Part shown: one piece after another, positions 50,969-60,380 of the stretch
Position numbering within the stretch: position 1 is the stretch's first letter
How the letters are laid out: every line of letters begins with the position of its first letter
DNA from: Mucilaginibacter pineti
GTDB lineage: Bacteria; Bacteroidota; Bacteroidia; Sphingobacteriales; Sphingobacteriaceae
Direction of reading: 5' to 3'
Length of the DNA stretch: 64,000 nt
Assembly: GCF_900101875.1 (NCBI RefSeq)
Contig: NZ_FNAI01000007.1
Location: 62,001-126,000 of the forward strand
Position numbers and translations under genes: made by a program
The notes under the pieces: generated by a model
The model's database searches: none
Told to the model about the DNA's origin: nothing
What the model saw: only the letters and a program-made list of their open reading frames with translations

Positions 50969-51922
50969 CTCCTGCTTACGCTTTCCCTGATTTTTATAGG
51001 CTCCTTGTGTCTTGCACAACAAGGCCAAAATGTTTATTATATAAAGAATAACGGCAAATATGTAGATGTGCGTGATAGCGCTGATTATGTAAGAATTGTA
51101 CGCGAGCCAGATTCTGGTACGGTATTGTATAATGTAACAGAGCTTTACATTAACGGGAAAAGAAAGCTTCTCGGTCAGTCAAAGTCTATTGTGTCAGCCC
51201 TTTATGAGGGTACGTGCCGTACTTTTTATGCCAACGGACAACGAGAATCAATAGCATCTTATAAAGATGGCGAAAAAAATGGAGAAGATTTTGAGTATTA
51301 CCCTAACGGCGAGCTTTATCTACAGAAAACTTACCAGAATAACACTACTATTGATGTAAGAAATGATTATCAAATAAAAAACAATAATGACTCATTAGGT
51401 AAAGCCCAGGTTACCGATGGGAATGGATACTTTAAAGGCTATGACGATAAATTCGCTTATATTGAAGAAGAGGGGCCGGTTAAAGATGGTAAAAGAGATG
51501 GCACGTGGAAAGGTGAGTTTAAGGATATACATACTTCCTTTACGGAAATTTATGATAATGGAAAACTTGTAAACGGTACTGCTATTGAAAAAAATGGAAA
51601 AAGCAGTAATTATAGCGGAACAAGAAGAAAGGTGCCTGAGTTTAAGGGAGGAGTTAAGGCTTTTGGTAGCTTTCTTTCCCGTCATATCAATTATCCGGCA
51701 AGGGCTCGTGAAAATAATGTAGAGGGATCCGTTATCCTTTCATTCATAGTTGAAAAAACAGGGGAGCTTTCCGGCATTAAGGTTGCTAAATCTGTTAGCG
51801 CCGAACTTGACGCCGAGGCCGTCAGGGTATTAAAAAAATCGCCATTATGGACCCCCGGAACGCAATTTGGTAATCCTGTGCGTGTTAGTTATAGCATACC
51901 GATCAGCTTTATACTTAATTAA
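50963..51922 (+). CDS. Exported TonB C-terminal-domain protein with MORN-like repeats, paralogue 2
   Basis: A 319-residue paralogue of the preceding gene with the same order: signal peptide, MORN-like repeats (RESIASYKDGEKNGEDFEYY; GPVKDGKRDGTWKGEF) and a C-terminal TonB domain (YPARARENNVEGSVILSFIV). The start regions and the motif DGNGY-KGYD-KFAYIEEEG are nearly the same, whereas other parts have diverged, so the duplication is not recent but the upstream DNA has stayed similar. Confidence 0.8.
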   Translation: MKLLLTLSLIFIGSLCLAQQGQNVYYIKNNGKYVDVRDSADYVRIVREPDSGTVLYNVTELYINGKRKLLGQSKSIVSALYEGTCRTFYANGQRESIASYKDGEKNGEDFEYYPNGELYLQKTYQNNTTIDVRNDYQIKNNNDSLGKAQVTDGNGYFKGYDDKFAYIEEEGPVKDGKRDGTWKGEFKDIHTSFTEIYDNGKLVNGTAIEKNGKSSNYSGTRRKVPEFKGGVKAFGSFLSRHINYPARARENNVEGSVILSFIVEKTGELSGIKVAKSVSAELDAEAVRVLKKSPLWTPGTQFGNPVRVSYSIPISFILN

Positions 51923-51929
51923 AGTGCAA

Positions 51930-52448
51930 TCAATTATGCGGATACGCCCCGAGCCCTAATGATACCTTTAAACTGACATCAACATTGGCTGCCTTGCGCA
52001 ATACATAAACCATTCTTAAGCGTACACTTGGCTCACGCACCAGGGCATCCAAAAAGTTTGAGTTATCTATATCAAGCACAATGCCATCGCCCACGTTTGG
52101 GGTAATGTCATTGCGCGATGCCACCATAACCTCCTCGCTGCCATCTGCCTTTGCCATATAAACCTTTATGGAAGTTATGTTGCCGATATTATAATCTGAT
52201 GGATCCTTTGATTGTAGCTTGGCCGATATAACACGCACTTCGCCAACCCTGCCTGCATTATTGCCGTCTTTTGTAAAATCCTGGTCAAAGCTGTTGGCGG
52301 TACTCAGTGCTGTATGGCTTTCGCCCACCCTGGCCGATGCGGGAATTACCATAACGGCCGTATAAGGAAATGTTGACTTTACGATAGACTGCACCATGGC
52401 GCATGAACTGGCAAAAATGCCAATCAGCACAAAACAAATTCTTTTCAT
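51930..52448 (-). CDS. Putative lipoprotein of unknown function
   Basis: A 172-residue protein with a lipobox-like IFASSCAMVQ, so Cys16 may be lipidated. The rest is beta-rich (RVGEVRVISAKLQ, YNIGNITSIKVYMAKADGS, RLRMVYVLRKAANVDVSLKV) without recognised domain. It is convergent with the second TonB-like gene, seven bases apart. Confidence 0.6.
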   Translation of the reverse strand: MKRICFVLIGIFASSCAMVQSIVKSTFPYTAVMVIPASARVGESHTALSTANSFDQDFTKDGNNAGRVGEVRVISAKLQSKDPSDYNIGNITSIKVYMAKADGSEEVMVASRNDITPNVGDGIVLDIDNSNFLDALVREPSVRLRMVYVLRKAANVDVSLKVSLGLGAYPHN

Positions 52449-52731
52449 AACAGCTAATTCAGGTTTACCGGATATGCCAATTTAATAAGTTTTTAGCTGG
52501 TAAAAGCCAATGCGGCCATAAATATTTTGGCTATTACAATATAAACCGTTATCGATTTAAGATATCACTTTAACAAAAATTTATATTTTTATTAAAGCAC
52601 CGTAAAACGAATATATAATGGTTTTTAAAGCATATTTACCAAATGTTGCCGTTGCAGAGATCGCTTTGACCATACAATGATTTATGCCTTAAAAGAACAT
52701 ATTAACATGTGTGGTCAATATTTTAAAAAAA

Positions 52732-52764
52732 TTGAGTAAAATGTTTGTGTAAATCCTATCTTTG
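52732..52764 (+). promoter_or_regulatory. carB promoter
   Basis: TTG (52732-52734) and TATCTTTG (52757-52764) are 22 bases apart, near the Bacteroidota -33/-7 arrangement. The expected start point falls on the CCCC run at 52767-52770, 100 bases before carB. Confidence 0.6.
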
Positions 52765-52767
52765 CAC

Positions 52768-52802
52768 CCCGACGCTGAAGTCGGGATTTCTTGGCTTTCA
52801 GC
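52768..52802 (+). promoter_or_regulatory. Possible H-type pseudoknot at the carB 5' end
   Basis: CCCGAC (52768-52773) pairs with GTCGGG (52780-52785). The six loop bases GCTGAA (52774-52779) are the exact complement of TTCAGC (52797-52802). Either a hairpin alone or a pseudoknot may form in the leader RNA. Whether the 5' arm is transcribed depends on the exact start site. Confidence 0.4.
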
Positions 52803-52868
52803 GCATAGGAACATAGTTATTGATCACAGTTGGATTACTGACTTACAACTTTTTACTAAAAAAAGCCC

Positions 52869-55685
52869 ATGCCCAAAGACACTTCCATCAAATCGGTTCT
52901 CATTATTGGCTCAGGCCCCATTATTATTGGCCAGGCATGTGAATTTGATTACGCCGGCTCACAGGCCGCACTCTCATTAAAAGAAGAAGGTATTACCGTA
53001 TCCATCATTAACAGCAATCCTGCTACTATCATGACGGACAAGGTTATTGCAGATCATGTTTATCTGCTGCCACTTGAACCCGAAAGTATTGAGAAGATAT
53101 TACAAGAACAACAGATTGATGCCGTACTGCCTACCATGGGTGGCCAAACAGCGCTTAATCTTTGCATTAGTGTTGCCGAACTTGGCATTTGGGAAAAATA
53201 CGGTGTTAAGATTGTTGGTGTTGATTTAGACGCCATCGAAAAAACAGAGAACCGCGAAGCTTTTCGCCAGTTAATGGTTGATATAGGCGTAGGCGTTGCT
53301 ACTTCAAAAATAGCCAACTCATTTTTAGAAGGTAAAGAAGCTGCGCAGGAAATTGGTTTCCCGCTGGTTATTCGCCCAAGCTATACGTTGGGTGGTAAAG
53401 GCGCAGGCTTTGTACACAAAAAAGAAGATTTTGATGCCGCTTTAAGCAAAGGCTTACAGGCATCACCTACTCACGAAGTATTGGTTGAGCAAGCTGTTAT
53501 AGGCTGGAAAGAATACGAATTAGAGTTGCTGCGTGATAATAACGACAACGTTATCATCATTTGCTCTATCGAAAATTTCGACCCGATGGGGATCCACACG
53601 GGCGACTCGATAACCGTGGCCCCGGCCATGACGCTGAGCGACCGTTGCTACCAGGATATGCGTAACCAGGCTATCCGCATGATGCGCGCCATTGGTAACT
53701 TCGCGGGTGGCTGTAACGTACAGTTCTCGGTTAACCCTGCTGATGAATCTATCATCGCCATTGAAATAAACCCGCGTGTATCGCGCTCATCGGCGCTGGC
53801 ATCAAAAGCAACCGGTTACCCGATTGCCAAAATCGCTGCCAAGCTTGCTATTGGTTACAACCTCGACGAAATAGAAAACCAGATCACTAAAACAACTTCG
53901 GCTTATTTTGAGCCTACTCTGGACTACGTAATTGTAAAAATCCCCCGCTGGAACTTCGATAAATTTAAAGGCGCCAATCGCGAGCTTGGTCTGCAAATGA
54001 AATCGGTAGGTGAGGTAATGGGTATTGGCCGCAGCTTTATTGAAGCGCTGCAAAAAGCCTGTCAAAGTTTGGAGATCGGTCGTGCCGGCTTAGGTGCCGA
54101 TGGTCGCCAGAGCCGCAACCTCGAAGAGATAATGTACAGCCTGGAGCATCCAAGCTGGGACAGGTTATTCCACATATATGATGCATTAAGCTTAGGCGTA
54201 CCAATTGAATCGGTACGTAAAGTTACGAAGATAGACCGCTGGTTCCTGAACCAGATAATGGATGTAGTTAACTTAGAAAATGAACTGCGCCGTTATTCAC
54301 TGAACAACATCCCCGAAGATTTCTTCTTCACCCTTAAACAAAAAGGTTTCTCGGATACACAAATTGCCTACATACTTGGTAACGTAACCGAAGAGGATGT
54401 TTACCAGCGCAGGAAAGAATTAGGTATCAAACGCGTTTACAAAATGGTTGATACCTGCGCCGCCGAGTTTCCTGCAAAAACGCCTTACTACTACTCAACT
54501 TATGAAGGCGAGAACGAATCCATTTGTTCCGACAAAAAGAAGATCATCGTATTAGGATCGGGCCCTAACCGTATCGGTCAGGGTATTGAGTTTGATTACA
54601 GCTGCGTACACGGATTGCTTGCAGCCAAGGAATCGGGCTTTGAAGCCATCATGATTAATTGTAATCCTGAAACGGTATCTACCGACTTTAATATGGCCGA
54701 TAAGCTATACTTTGAGCCGGTTTACTGGGAGCACGTGCGTGAGATCATCGAACTGGAAAAACCTTACGGTGTAATTGTTCAGTTGGGTGGTCAAACTGCC
54801 TTGAAAATGGCTGAGAAAATGCACGAACACGGTATCAGGATCATCGGTACCTCGTTCGATAACATGGACATCGCCGAAGATCGCGGTCGTTTCTCAGACC
54901 TGTTGAAAGAACTGGAAATTCCTTACCCTAAATATGGTGTTGCTGAAAGTGCCGAAGAAGCACTTGAAGTTGCCCACGAAGTAGGTTACCCGGTATTGGT
55001 TCGCCCAAGCTACGTATTAGGCGGGCAGGGCATGAGCATCGTAATTAACGACGAGGACCTGGAGAAAGCGGTTGTTAGTCTGCTGAAAAATCTGCCAGGC
55101 AACCGCGTACTGATTGACCACTTCCTTGACCGTGCATCCGAAACCGAGTCTGACTCGATAAGCGATGGCGATGATGTACATATCATTGGTTTGATGGAAC
55201 ATATTGAGCCCGCAGGTATTCACTCGGGCGATTCATTCTCGGTGCTGCCACCGTTTGACCTATCGGATAATGTGATTGGCCAGATGGAAGAATACACCGC
55301 TAAAATTGCAAAAGCACTAAACGTTATTGGCTTGCTAAACATTCAGTTTGCGGTTAAGAACGATAAGGTATACGTTATTGAAGCCAACCCGCGTGCATCA
55401 CGTACGGTGCCTTTTATAGCCAAAGCCTACGATGTGCCATACATTAACATAGCCGCCAAGGTTATGCTGGGTGTGGCCAAGTTAAAAGACTTTACTATTG
55501 AGCGTAAACTATGGGGTTATGCCATTAAAGAGCCGGTTTTCTCTTTCGATAAATTCCCTGAAGTAAACAAGGAACTGGGGCCTGAAATGAAATCGACAGG
55601 TGAGGCTATCCGCTTTATCCCTAACCTGCAGGATCCGTATTTCCGCCATTTGTACAAAGAGAAATCAATGTATTTAAGCAAATAA
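52869..55685 (+). CDS. carB: Carbamoyl-phosphate synthase large subunit, without allosteric domain
   Basis: A 938-residue enzyme with two ATP-grasp halves. The first has LIIGSGPIIIGQACEFDYAG, VIRPSYTLGGKGAGFV and EINPRVSRSSALASKATGYP; the second repeats them as VLGSGPNRIGQGIEFDYS, VRPSYVLGGQGMSIV and EANPRASRTVPFIAK. It makes carbamoyl phosphate for pyrimidine and arginine synthesis. Classical CarB is about 1,070 residues; the C-terminal MGS-like regulatory domain is missing, since the protein ends soon after the second carboxy-phosphate/carbamate half. carA is not adjacent. Confidence 0.95.
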   Translation: MPKDTSIKSVLIIGSGPIIIGQACEFDYAGSQAALSLKEEGITVSIINSNPATIMTDKVIADHVYLLPLEPESIEKILQEQQIDAVLPTMGGQTALNLCISVAELGIWEKYGVKIVGVDLDAIEKTENREAFRQLMVDIGVGVATSKIANSFLEGKEAAQEIGFPLVIRPSYTLGGKGAGFVHKKEDFDAALSKGLQASPTHEVLVEQAVIGWKEYELELLRDNNDNVIIICSIENFDPMGIHTGDSITVAPAMTLSDRCYQDMRNQAIRMMRAIGNFAGGCNVQFSVNPADESIIAIEINPRVSRSSALASKATGYPIAKIAAKLAIGYNLDEIENQITKTTSAYFEPTLDYVIVKIPRWNFDKFKGANRELGLQMKSVGEVMGIGRSFIEALQKACQSLEIGRAGLGADGRQSRNLEEIMYSLEHPSWDRLFHIYDALSLGVPIESVRKVTKIDRWFLNQIMDVVNLENELRRYSLNNIPEDFFFTLKQKGFSDTQIAYILGNVTEEDVYQRRKELGIKRVYKMVDTCAAEFPAKTPYYYSTYEGENESICSDKKKIIVLGSGPNRIGQGIEFDYSCVHGLLAAKESGFEAIMINCNPETVSTDFNMADKLYFEPVYWEHVREIIELEKPYGVIVQLGGQTALKMAEKMHEHGIRIIGTSFDNMDIAEDRGRFSDLLKELEIPYPKYGVAESAEEALEVAHEVGYPVLVRPSYVLGGQGMSIVINDEDLEKAVVSLLKNLPGNRVLIDHFLDRASETESDSISDGDDVHIIGLMEHIEPAGIHSGDSFSVLPPFDLSDNVIGQMEEYTAKIAKALNVIGLLNIQFAVKNDKVYVIEANPRASRTVPFIAKAYDVPYINIAAKVMLGVAKLKDFTIERKLWGYAIKEPVFSFDKFPEVNKELGPEMKSTGEAIRFIPNLQDPYFRHLYKEKSMYLSK

Positions 55686-55730
55686 TTAAAACATTAAATT
55701 GCCCCTGTTGTAATTTAATGGCTAATAACA

Positions 55731-55758
55731 TTTTCCTGTAACTATGGTTACAGGAAAA
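55731..55758 (+). terminator. Perfect 12-bp hairpin after carB
   Basis: TTTTCCTGTAAC and GTTACAGGAAAA with a four-base loop; the sequence after it is A/T-rich but not a T-run. Confidence 0.6.
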
Positions 55759-55784
55759 TAATTGTTGAATTTAGGTACTATAGT

Positions 55785-56474
55785 TTGAAAGTTAATTTGA
55801 ATAATACGCAGGCATTCAACCTTAATAATGTTGATCCTGAAGATATAGGTGAAGTTCTTGTAAAAATTGAAAGATCATTTAATATCCATTTAGACGATAC
55901 ATCATTTAAAGATGTAAAAACTTTTGGCAAGCTTTGCGACATTGTTGTTGAAAAAGTGAAGCAGGTAAATAACGAAAGCTGCACCACGCAGCAGGCATTT
56001 TACAAAATACGTAATGCCATAAATTCCACAGTTTCTCCACCCAGGGAAATGGTAAAACCCCAAACTAAATTAGCAGATATTTTTCCGCGCGATAACCGTA
56101 TTGAGGTAATTACCGAAATTGAAAAGGAAATGGGCTTTCAGCTTAACCTGTTGCAACCTAAACAGGGAGTAGTAGCTGTTTTTGGGTTTGTGTTACTGGC
56201 ATCAATAGTTGGCTTCTTTTTTGAACCCATAATGGCTGCCGTAGGAGCAATAATTGCTGCCGCGGGACTGGCCCTTGCTGGTAAATTTGGCAAGGAACTT
56301 AAAGTTAAAACCCTCGGCGATTTGGCCGAGCAAGTTGCAAAAGAGCACCACATAAAATGCCGTCGCGACGCAGCTACCGTAAACAAAATGGAAATCTCGC
56401 AAAAAATAAAGGAACTGTTCACAGCCAATCTTTATTTGGAGCCTTCTGTTTTAACACGTGACGCTAAGTTTTAA
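55785..56474 (+). CDS. Membrane protein with ACP-like halves around a transmembrane hairpin
   Basis: A 229-residue protein starting at TTG 55785. Residues about 18-60 (DIGEVLVKIERSFNIHLDDT, VKTFGKLCDIVVEKV) look like the helix I and helix III ends of an acyl carrier protein. Residues about 95-125 (LADIFPRDNRIEVITEIEKE) and 175-195 (VKTLGDLAEQVAKEH) repeat that pattern but are separated by two membrane helices (about 129-166). No D-S-L attachment serine is seen in either half. I recall similar unannotated Bacteroidota proteins. Function unknown. Confidence 0.55.
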   Translation: MKVNLNNTQAFNLNNVDPEDIGEVLVKIERSFNIHLDDTSFKDVKTFGKLCDIVVEKVKQVNNESCTTQQAFYKIRNAINSTVSPPREMVKPQTKLADIFPRDNRIEVITEIEKEMGFQLNLLQPKQGVVAVFGFVLLASIVGFFFEPIMAAVGAIIAAAGLALAGKFGKELKVKTLGDLAEQVAKEHHIKCRRDAATVNKMEISQKIKELFTANLYLEPSVLTRDAKF

Positions 56475-56498
56475 CAACTATCAGTTTTGACAATATAG

Positions 56499-56530
56499 AA
56501 AGCCGCGGACCCAAAGACTTTGGCTTTTTT
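56499..56530 (+). terminator. Terminator between convergent genes
   Basis: CCAAA-GAC-TTTGG (56511-56523), or the wider AAAGCC/GGCTTT pairing, followed by CTTTTTT. Confidence 0.7.
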
Positions 56531-56534
56531 GTGG

Positions 56535-56999
56535 CTATATATCCACCATTAACCCCTTTACCTCAAACACAATCCTTTTTTTAGGGTCGGTTTTTACCTG
56601 GTGTTGTTTTTTACCGGTAACAGTATCGCCGGCCATGTGCTGAAGATCATCAGCTATGAATTGTTTGGCGGCAACACCTTCAATAATTACAGTGCGCCCG
56701 GCAAGGTTGGCAGGGATATTGATATTATAATCGCTAAAATGCGCGGCTATTATTCTACCATCGCCGGCATCAAGTTCAAACCAGCCACCTTTTTCCTTAG
56801 TCACCCTGGTAACCTTACCCTCAATGGTGGTGCTAATGCGTGTTTTTTTACCCATAAAGGCTTCTATCTTTTTGGCATCCTGCAAAGCCATGGTATCTGG
56901 GCGTTTGCCGTAAACCATGCCATGCGGCAAGTGCACATGTTTTTGCGCCGATACCGTGACGGTATAAAATAGTAAGACCAGTAATGGGAATACTTTCAT
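56535..56999 (-). CDS. DUF4920 family exported protein
   Basis: A 154-residue protein with a signal peptide (MKVFPLLVLLFYTVTVSAQ) and an OB-like core (TTIEGKVTRVTKEKGGWFEL, GRIIAAHFSDYNINIP, GRTVIIEGVAAKQF) that matches DUF4920. The family is periplasmic and its role is unknown. The ATG at 56999 was chosen over 57125 for the signal peptide. Confidence 0.75.
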   Translation of the reverse strand: MKVFPLLVLLFYTVTVSAQKHVHLPHGMVYGKRPDTMALQDAKKIEAFMGKKTRISTTIEGKVTRVTKEKGGWFELDAGDGRIIAAHFSDYNINIPANLAGRTVIIEGVAAKQFIADDLQHMAGDTVTGKKQHQVKTDPKKRIVFEVKGLMVDI

Positions 57000-57251
57000 A
57001 ATGTTGATTGTTACCTTACAACACTTGCATTTGCAAATTGTTGCCCCAAATAACAATTGTATTTTATGTGTTACATTTAATTGCTGAAAGGCCGCTTTTG
57101 CCTGCGCAAAGCGTATTTTTACCACCTAATTTAATACAAGGCATTTTTTATTGTTAATATATGTTAAAACAGGCAGGTTTATTAGATAAGCTGTAGCATG
57201 TTCAGTTAATTTGCCGTAATTATACATACTAACTTTTCAGTACTTATATAC

Positions 57252-58631
57252 ATGAACAAAACCCTAACTAAAACTGCTTTACTTGCCGCTTTTTTATTCG
57301 CTATAATTCTGATAGGAACAGGATGCGGTAAAAGCGGAAGTGCTACGCCAAGCGCTATACCTGTTTTATCCACCACACAGGTAATTATGGATGCCGCCGA
57401 TACCAGCGGCCACAGCGGGGGCTTTATAACCGAAACACTTACAGATGGTATATCTGCCTACGGCGTTTGCTATAGCACAACCAATCAACTACCAACAACT
57501 GCCGATACAAAAACTACAGATACGGTTAACCTGGTAAGTTTTGCCAGCAAATTACATGCACTTGCAAATAATACCACCTATTATTTGCGTGCTTATGCTA
57601 CAAATGTAGCGGGCACAGGTTACGGTAACGTAATAAAATTTACCACTGGCGGCAACATGACCGCTTTAGTTGGTACCGTAAGCTCATTGGCTGGTAATGC
57701 CTCAACAGGCTTAACTGATGGTGACGGACAAAACGCCTTTTTTAACAGTCCGCAGGGAATAACTACCAATGCAGCCGGCGATATTTACGTGAGCGACTCA
57801 TTTAACAGTGCTATCAGAACGGTAACATCTACCGGAACAGTAACAACATTAACAGGTAACGGAACAATTGGCTATGTAGATGGCTTACTTGCAGATGCTC
57901 GTTTTTACGCACCACAGGGTTTAATAATTGACGGAGCAGGCACCGTGTATATTGCCGACCTGGCTAATAACCTTATCCGTAAAATTACAGCTGCCGGTGT
58001 AGTAAGCACCCTTGCCGGAAGCGGAACAACAGGTTATACCGATGCAACAGGTGTTAAAGCTGAGTTTAATAACCCATGCGGTTTAGCATTTGATCTTCAA
58101 GGAAATATTATAGTTGCCGATAGGGGTAACAACCTTATCCGCAGGGTTACACCGGCGGGTGTAGTTACCACTGTTGCAGGTAACAGGGGCGCGGGTTATG
58201 CTAACAACACAACGGCTACCAGCGCTTCATTTAACAGGCCATCTGGTGTTACAGTTGATGCTGCTGGCAATATTTATGTAGCCGACCTGCTTAACCATGC
58301 CATACGCAAAATTACCACCGCTGGTGTAGTATCTACGTTATTGGGTGGACCAAGAGATCTTACAACGGTTGGATATCCGGGTGCCGTAACTACCAATGCA
58401 AAAGGAGATATGTTTATAGTTGATCAAAACGGCCGCATCTTAGTGGTAACAGCCGGGAATGTATTACTGCCTTTAGCCGGAAAATCACTACTCGGTTTTG
58501 CAGACGGACAAGGAACAAGCGCATTATTCAGTGCTCCACAAGCCGTTACGGTTGATAAGAACGGCGACCTTTGGATCGCCGATAGCGGAAACAACCGCAT
58601 CCGTAAACTGGTATTGCCAAGCGGATTATAA
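57252..58631 (+). CDS. NHL-repeat beta-propeller lipoprotein
   Basis: A 459-residue protein with a lipobox (LIGTGCGKSG), a fibronectin III-like domain (residues about 35-130; NNTTYYLRAYATNVAGTGYG) and an NHL beta-propeller of about six blades, each like FNSPQGITTNAAGDIYVSD and ANNLIRKITAAGVVSTLAG. It is probably on the outer membrane or cell surface, where such propellers bind sugars or proteins. Ligand unknown. Confidence 0.85.
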   Translation: MNKTLTKTALLAAFLFAIILIGTGCGKSGSATPSAIPVLSTTQVIMDAADTSGHSGGFITETLTDGISAYGVCYSTTNQLPTTADTKTTDTVNLVSFASKLHALANNTTYYLRAYATNVAGTGYGNVIKFTTGGNMTALVGTVSSLAGNASTGLTDGDGQNAFFNSPQGITTNAAGDIYVSDSFNSAIRTVTSTGTVTTLTGNGTIGYVDGLLADARFYAPQGLIIDGAGTVYIADLANNLIRKITAAGVVSTLAGSGTTGYTDATGVKAEFNNPCGLAFDLQGNIIVADRGNNLIRRVTPAGVVTTVAGNRGAGYANNTTATSASFNRPSGVTVDAAGNIYVADLLNHAIRKITTAGVVSTLLGGPRDLTTVGYPGAVTTNAKGDMFIVDQNGRILVVTAGNVLLPLAGKSLLGFADGQGTSALFSAPQAVTVDKNGDLWIADSGNNRIRKLVLPSGL

Positions 58632-58723
58632 GCAGATTTTTTGGAGCAAGGAGTAAAGACTTTTGGACTAAGGAAGAAGACTTTGTTATAACGCGCTACA
58701 ATAAGAACATAATTGAGTTTAAT

Positions 58724-58753
58724 AAAAAGGTCGGGCATAACCCGACCTTTTTG
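58724..58753. terminator. Bidirectional terminator between the NHL gene and radA
   Basis: AAAAAGGTCGGG and CCCGACCTTTTT form a perfect 12-bp stem with a five-base loop. Confidence 0.9.
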
Positions 58754-58797
58754 TTTTAAATCCTTTCTCCTTATTCCATCAATCCTTACTCCAAAAA

Positions 58798-60216
58798 CTA
58801 TCCAAACAGCAATCCAAATACTTCTTCAATAGTGCTTACAATTTTTATATCGATATCATAGCGCGACAAATCCATACGCTTCTTATCCTGTCCGCCAGAT
58901 GGCAGGTTGTATTTGGAAATAAAGATCTGGTTAAAGCCTAATTTCTGGGCCTCGGCAATGCGCTGCTCTACCCGGTTAACCGCTCTTATCTCACCTGAGA
59001 GGCCAATCTCGCCTGCGAAACAGGTTTTAAATGGCACCGGCATATCTTCATGGCTTGAAATAATGGCTGCCGCCAATCCCAGGTCAATAGCCGGGTCTTC
59101 CACTCTTATACCACCGGTAATATTAAGGAACACATCTTTTGCTGCCAGCCTAAAACCACAGCGTTTTTCAAGTACAGCCAGTAACATGCTCATACGTTTG
59201 GTATCAAAACCGGTAGCGGTACGCTGTGGTGTTCCATAAGCGGATGTACTTACTAATGCTTGTGTTTCTATAAGCATCGGGCGCATGCCCTCTAAAGTTG
59301 CCGATATAGTGATCCCGCTCAAGGGCTCATCGCGGTGGGATAATAATATTTCAGATGGGTTAGATACTTCACGCAAGCCTTCGCCCAGCATCTCGTAAAT
59401 ACCCAGTTCAGATGATGAACCAAAGCGGTTTTTGATGGTGCGCAGGATGCGGTAAACATGGTGCCTGTCGCCCTCAAACTGTAAAACGGTATCAACCATA
59501 TGCTCCAGGATCTTTGGTCCGGCAATCATGCCGTCTTTGGTGATATGGCCTATCAGGAATACGGGGGTAGAGGTTTCCTTGGCAAAACGCAGCATCTCGG
59601 CTGTACATTCGCGCACCTGCGATACACTGCCCGGCGTAGATTCAATATGTGATGAGTGCAGTGTTTGTATAGAATCAATAACTACCAGGTCGGGCTCTAA
59701 CGCTTCTATCTGCTTAAAAATGTTTTGTGTTGATGTTTCACAAAGAATAAAACAGCCATCGCCAATAACGCCACCGGCGTTGGGATGCGCTAAACGCTCG
59801 GCTCGCATCTTTATCTGTCTTTCGCTTTCTTCGCCAGATACATACAATACCTTTAGGTTAGGCATGTTGAGTGCAAGCTGCAGCATCAACGTAGATTTTC
59901 CGATACCCGGTTCACCGCCGATGAGTACCAATGAACCGGCTACAATACCCCCACCCAAAACACGGTTAAATTCCTTGTCTGGAGTGAGCATACGGTGTTC
60001 CTCGCTAAAAGTAATATCGGCAACCTGAACCGGTTTGTTGGCACGCTGCATGGTAGTTGATGGCGATACCTTCCAGGCAGGGACAGATGTATTACCCTTG
60101 TCAATCACTTCTTCTACAAAGGTGTTCCACTGCTGACAGGACGGGCATTTGCCCAACCATTTAGCCGATTCAAAGCCACAGCTTTGACAAAAGTACGCAA
60201 TTTTGGATTTTGCCAT
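58798..60216 (-). CDS. radA: DNA repair protein RadA
   Basis: A 472-residue branch-migration ATPase. The N-terminal zinc finger is C-x2-C...C-x2-C (YFCQSCG, KCPSCQQW), Walker A is GGEPGIGKST, the RadA-specific KNRFG motif is present (TIKNRFGSSSELG), and a Lon protease-like domain (FLNITGGIRVEDPAIDLGLA) forms the C-terminal third without protease activity. It acts in recombinational repair. Confidence 0.95.
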   Translation of the reverse strand: MAKSKIAYFCQSCGFESAKWLGKCPSCQQWNTFVEEVIDKGNTSVPAWKVSPSTTMQRANKPVQVADITFSEEHRMLTPDKEFNRVLGGGIVAGSLVLIGGEPGIGKSTLMLQLALNMPNLKVLYVSGEESERQIKMRAERLAHPNAGGVIGDGCFILCETSTQNIFKQIEALEPDLVVIDSIQTLHSSHIESTPGSVSQVRECTAEMLRFAKETSTPVFLIGHITKDGMIAGPKILEHMVDTVLQFEGDRHHVYRILRTIKNRFGSSSELGIYEMLGEGLREVSNPSEILLSHRDEPLSGITISATLEGMRPMLIETQALVSTSAYGTPQRTATGFDTKRMSMLLAVLEKRCGFRLAAKDVFLNITGGIRVEDPAIDLGLAAAIISSHEDMPVPFKTCFAGEIGLSGEIRAVNRVEQRIAEAQKLGFNQIFISKYNLPSGGQDKKRMDLSRYDIDIKIVSTIEEVFGLLFG

Positions 60217-60225
60217 AATTAATAG

Positions 60226-60362
60226 ATCCGTTACAGATGTGCAAATGTGCAGATTTTATTACAAATGGGATGGTTTTTTGCTAAAAATATTAGGAATTTA
60301 TTACTGGGCTTTATGTAGTTTAACTCAATTTGCATATCTGCACATCTATCTTCACATTTGTA
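60226..60362. repeat. Inverted repeat of the ATCTGCACATCTG family, copy 3
   Basis: Left words TTACAGATGTGCAAATGTGC and right words AATTTGCATATCTGCACATC are mutually complementary with a long loop. It fills the divergent gap between radA and rpiB. Confidence 0.7.
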
Positions 60363-60380
60363 TCCTAAACAAAAATTAAA

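Larger units (their letters stand above)
52449..52868. other. 420-base divergent intergenic region before carB
   Basis: Bases 52449-52740 are A/T-rich without coding frame or clear element. The carB promoter and structured leader occupy 52732-52868. Confidence 0.6.
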
